From the NCBI RefSeq assembly GCF_008831285.2, contig NC_045141.1, positions 17,966,106-18,030,105 on the forward strand: 64,000 nucleotides of DNA, written 5' to 3'. The notes below the pieces were generated by a model that saw only the letters and a program-made list of their open reading frames with translations, did no database searches and was not told the origin of the DNA. This document shows, one piece after another, positions 60,301 to 64,000 of this stretch. A program made the position numbers and the translations under genes. This stretch comes from Nymphaea colorata (Eukaryota; Streptophyta; Magnoliopsida; Nymphaeales; Nymphaeaceae). Every line of letters starts with the position of its first letter. Position 1 is the first letter of the stretch.

Positions 60301-63300
60301 AATAAGATTGTGTGAAATTTAAAAAGGTTCTGGCGGTTAATCTTGAACTGATTTCTCTCGAAAGTGACAGAAGAGCCGCTGCTTCCTTGGTGCTGGACCA
60401 TGAACATCACATCTACATGATTAGATTTTTGGGCTCTTCCACCACTCGGCAAGCTGCAGGTCCTCTTAAGTTGGATCTAAAGACATGGAACTGGACCAAG
60501 AACAAGTGCAACTCGATCCGGCGAACCATCCTGAAATTTGTCAAGGAAAGTCGGAGACAACAACCAAGAGTTACTTTGGCTGAAATAAGAAGAAGACAGA
60601 GAAATACTCATCGAAGTATAGATAAACACTGTTCGTTTTTGTTCATATATAGCTGCCCAAATAAGCAACAGTACTGTAGCTAAAAAAAAAAAATCCTCCA
60701 CAATTCTCCTTCTGCCCATAGTTTCATCCTGTTGCTGCAACCTATTTATAGCAGAGACGGCCATGACCTAATTGCAGCCGGCCAAACGGAAACGCCAAAC
60801 CGCTAGCAGTCAACATGTCTGGCTATACCTTACTTTATGGACATCATAGCAGCGTGGTGCAAGTGGCGCATGGAGAACTGCCAATAACTCAACGATTCCG
60901 TATGTATTATTGCCTGTTCTTTCTCGCTAGGGGATGATCACAAGTTGAGACTCGGCATGATTTCCTTTGTTGGCAGCATTTATCTTTTTATCTATGGTTC
61001 GATTTCAGCCATTGACATTTTTCGCTGTGGTGCAGCAGGTGGAGAGAATACAAACAAGAAGTAGGTGGAGGGTCCTGGTCAGAGACCAATACACCTAATG
61101 GTGGTGCTTCATTTCCAAGTTGTGCTTCTTCCGGCTATACATGGAGCCTGTACAGTTAATCTGTGTCCTGAACTGCTCTGTGCCTAAACTTGACAGCAAG
61201 AATAGGTACATGTACTTCCAATCAAACCAAAACTTAATTATTCTTACTTGTAATTTAATTGGCAATCATTCATGAATCAAGGGGTTTATCCATACATCAT
61301 TTTTACTTGACTTGCGTTCAAAATTGTTCTAGCTGTGTGATCTCCAGTTATGGTGTTTGATGTTGCGTCTTTTCCAACCCTAATTTTGCTACAAATCTTT
61401 CAGACAAACCTATCTATATATTTATTTAATCGAAAGGACAAGGGCACTAAAATGATCATGTAGTTATACTACTTTCTGATCTCATATTCTCTAAATTCTT
61501 ATTGTATGACTAATTTTCTGTACTAATGGATGTTTGATGAGCCGATGTGTCACACCTAATTTATAGTCACAGACAAAAGATAGAAAAACTATTGATTGTT
61601 GAACTATAATCACCACCTTTAGAATCATGTTATCTTATCCTCGAAAAGCTATTGGGTGTGGAAACTCGTGAAACCAAAGTCTACATTTCAAATATATAAG
61701 TAATAATAAACTATACGTATCTATATATGGGTTTGAAATGGGCCAACACTATATTGTGCTTTCCATCTCATTAGCAAGAGTGTGGATCTTAATTTAGTGG
61801 CATAATACATCAAGTGCCGCCTAACACATGCTTGGCTGTTGACCGAGAAGGAGAAGTTAGCAACTTTTTCTTCTTTCTTCATATTTTGAAGGCAAGAACG
61901 GCACTGCTGGATGGATAATGGAAAATCCAGTAGCTTTATATGATTAAATAACACATTAAGCAGTATGAAATTAAAAATTTTAATTTTCCAAGAGCAAAAT
62001 TGTAAAAAGAGAAAGGGGCAAACAATTAGGAGGGGTCACCATCATATCCTACTTGCATGAGCATATATTCTAAGATGGTGTGAACTTCAAGCACATTTTG
62101 CCCTTCTGGAAGTTCCACTATGCCTATTCAGAAAAGCAAGATGTCCACAATGGAAGTTTTTGTAAAGGAAAGAGTGACCAAATCTGTCACTTAATTATCT
62201 TTAATATGCACACTTGGTTAGGTAATTTTTGGCATATTGCACTTTGATGTGTCAACAAAGCAATATATAATCTGGGAATGACTCCTTCCAACTAAGGAAT
62301 GATCACTTTCCAGTAGAAAAGCATATCGTTCTGGCCTCATAAACTAAAGTGCTTGTGTGTGCCACAAGAAAGCCCTAAGAGGGCCCCAAAGTCATGCTGT
62401 TGATCGATCGTTTAAATTCTAAAACAAAGGAAGCATACCACTATCAGATCTGGCAGCAGTTAACCTCGAACAGTTATTGGACGATCGAGCTTCTTCCATT
62501 TCAAGGACTCAATAATTAATGGGCACACGCTTGACGTTGTTTGCATGTTCTCGCATTTGAAACTCCAAACAAGCAATATGGTCATTCCGCAATAATGAAT
62601 ACATGTCACTTCATTTTATTTTTGTTTAAAGAATTATGGCTGCACATGCTTTGTATCTCACAAAACTAAATATGTACATTAGAGATGGGGTTGAAATTGG
62701 ATCCAAAACAACAAAGAGGACCCTAACTAGACCGAACCTTATTTATTCGCGACTGTAGTTGGAAGTTTGGAAGACCCTTCAAATGAGCGTTTTACTGACG
62801 GGTATTGACACAAGGCTGTGGAACTTTATGGGGCCCTTTCCGGTAGGCGGAGGGAGGGGGGGGGGGCGCCTAGGCCATGGCCTCACCTTCGCCAATGAAA
62901 AAAAAAATTATATTAAAAAAAATAAATTTTTTAATTGCGCCATGTATTTTTTGGATTTGAATTCAATTTGGCCATACCCAGATCTAGAGGTTGGACTGTC
63001 GGCCCGCCCCTGATAAAAATCTTGGCTTCGCCCCTGCTTTCGGTTCGATGGCCAAACAATCTTCTTTGCCAGAGCTTGGAGGATTCGAAAGCAGACCTCA
63101 TAACAAATATTTTGCTAAAATCTAATCTGAACTTTTCTTTGGAAAAAAAAATTGCTATAATATAGTGGCACCACCTATGATCAACGGTGATTTCTCTTGA
63201 AATTGAAACAACTGACGCAAGAACGACGGCATGCAACGTTAACTTTATTCAGCCTAGAGCATTTGCTTTTCAGAATAACATGATAAAACCCAATATCTGA

Positions 63301-63881
63301 ACATCATTTTGGCTTCCTGTGATGAATGAAAAATGTGAGCCACTGTGGGGGATTAGCTGCTGCTGCCCCTTCATGAGGTTGGTTGCAGCCAAATTTGAAT
63401 ATAGAAGAAAAGGCATGAAGGGATTTAACAAGAAAAAAGGGGTACAAGATCGAACTAAGGCAACACATGTTTCTGCTTAAAATCCAGGGCTGATGAAATC
63501 CACGCTATGTGGGTCAAACATTGGAATTGAGGATAAATATTGAAAGTGTGCGTGATTGAATGTTGGAAAAATATTAGGTCCACCTTATGTATGTTCAGCG
63601 CAGTCGTAACTCAAGTAATAAAGCTAGATAAGCACGGACCGTGCTTTTACTTCAAAGTCGAGGGATAGAGATAGAATACGGCGTGGGAAATATTTCATTT
63701 CAAAAATTGAAAGCATTGAAGTTCATACCATAATCACAAAAAAAATGCGAAAAAACTATGAAGAAAAAACCGAGATAAATAAGTAAGCTGTTTAAAACTT
63801 TAAAAATGTGCTTAAGCAAACCATTAAAATGAAAAAATTGCCTTCTTTCTTTCCTTTATTCATTTTTAACATTTTTTAATG

Positions 63882-63883
<2 letters not shown>

Positions 63884-63912
<29 letters not shown>
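63884..63912. repeat. (TA)n microsatellite
   Basis: About fourteen TA units. Confidence 0.95.
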
Positions 63913-63915
<3 letters not shown>

Positions 63916-64000
63916 GTTCTCTGTATTATACCCAAAAAAAACCTAAAAAAAAATTTATGACGTATTACGGTTCATACCTGGATCCCGTTTGTTTAAGGTA

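Larger units (their letters stand above)
53940..64000. other. Intergenic, no gene recognised
   Basis: After the ATPase stop lie its 3' UTR and AT-rich sequence. A GC-rich island spans 56750-57350 with further GC-rich bases near 57490-57560; it has no convincing protein. Moderately long frames (55836-56309, 57742-58113, 60312-60683, all plus) resemble no family I know. Near 62850-63050 there are motifs such as GGCTTCGCCCCTGC often seen in plant retroelement debris. A (TA)n tract closes the window. No tRNA, rRNA or microRNA matched by eye. Confidence 0.5.

Noticed and set aside
60312-60683. Plus-strand frame of about 123 codons with a basic tail
   Set aside because: Opens without an ATG at its start and matches no family; not supported.
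62850-63050. Retrotransposon end
   Set aside because: Motifs such as GGCTTCGCCCCTGC are suggestive, but no LTR pair, primer site or coding trace is visible.
1-64000. CRISPR arrays, rRNA, full tRNA genes, integrated viral genes
   Set aside because: None found; the regular short repeats are simple microsatellites, and no polymerase, capsid or reverse-transcriptase motifs were seen.

Overview
This is nuclear DNA from a flowering plant. The evidence is spliced GT-AG genes, a TIM23 with plant features, a plant-type AAA-ATPase of the At2g46620 group, a short receptor-like kinase, long AT-rich gaps, many (CT)n and (AT)n microsatellites, and small inverted-repeat transposons. Nothing prokaryotic, organellar or viral was seen. 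The species cannot be fixed from the sequence. Four of the five genes are GC-rich and have no or one intron, while the fifth is AT-rich with eight exons. That contrast is common in monocots and some early-diverging angiosperms, but this is only a hint.

Layout. A receptor-like cytoplasmic/short receptor kinase lies on the minus strand at 3.4-4.9 kb (two exons). From 4.9 to 25.5 kb there is no recognisable gene; the stretch holds microsatellites, a 430-bp foldback element, a 1.16-kb element with TAA target duplications and gene-like interior, and a 373-bp MITE with 8-bp target duplications. TIM23 lies on the minus strand at 25.5-26.1 kb (single exon). A molybdate-anion-transporter-type MFS protein (MFSD5/MFS_5 family) lies on the minus strand at 30.6-34.2 kb; I resolved eight exons, all in phase, giving 463 residues. 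A plastid-targeted HpcH/HpaI aldolase lies on the minus strand at 44.2-45.2 kb (single exon). A membrane-anchored BCS1-type AAA-ATPase lies on the plus strand at 52.5-53.9 kb, with a TATA box and a roughly 700-nt leader carrying an upstream ORF. From 54 to 64 kb no gene is recognised.

Two stretches look like coding remnants: a 71-codon terminal-exon-like reading frame at 39.86-40.07 kb and a frameshifted coiled-coil-like fragment at 46.73-47.01 kb. I could not name either.

The genes are ordinary housekeeping and signalling genes and do not form a functional cluster: mitochondrial protein import, anion transport, a plastid aldolase, an AAA-ATPase and a kinase. I found no convincing new biological system. 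The points most worth checking are the non-RD catalytic loop of the kinase, the altered sensor-1 position of the AAA-ATPase with its long leader, the 1.16-kb TIR element that appears to carry host-gene-like sequence, the minisatellite-bearing MITE, and the unnamed terminal exon.
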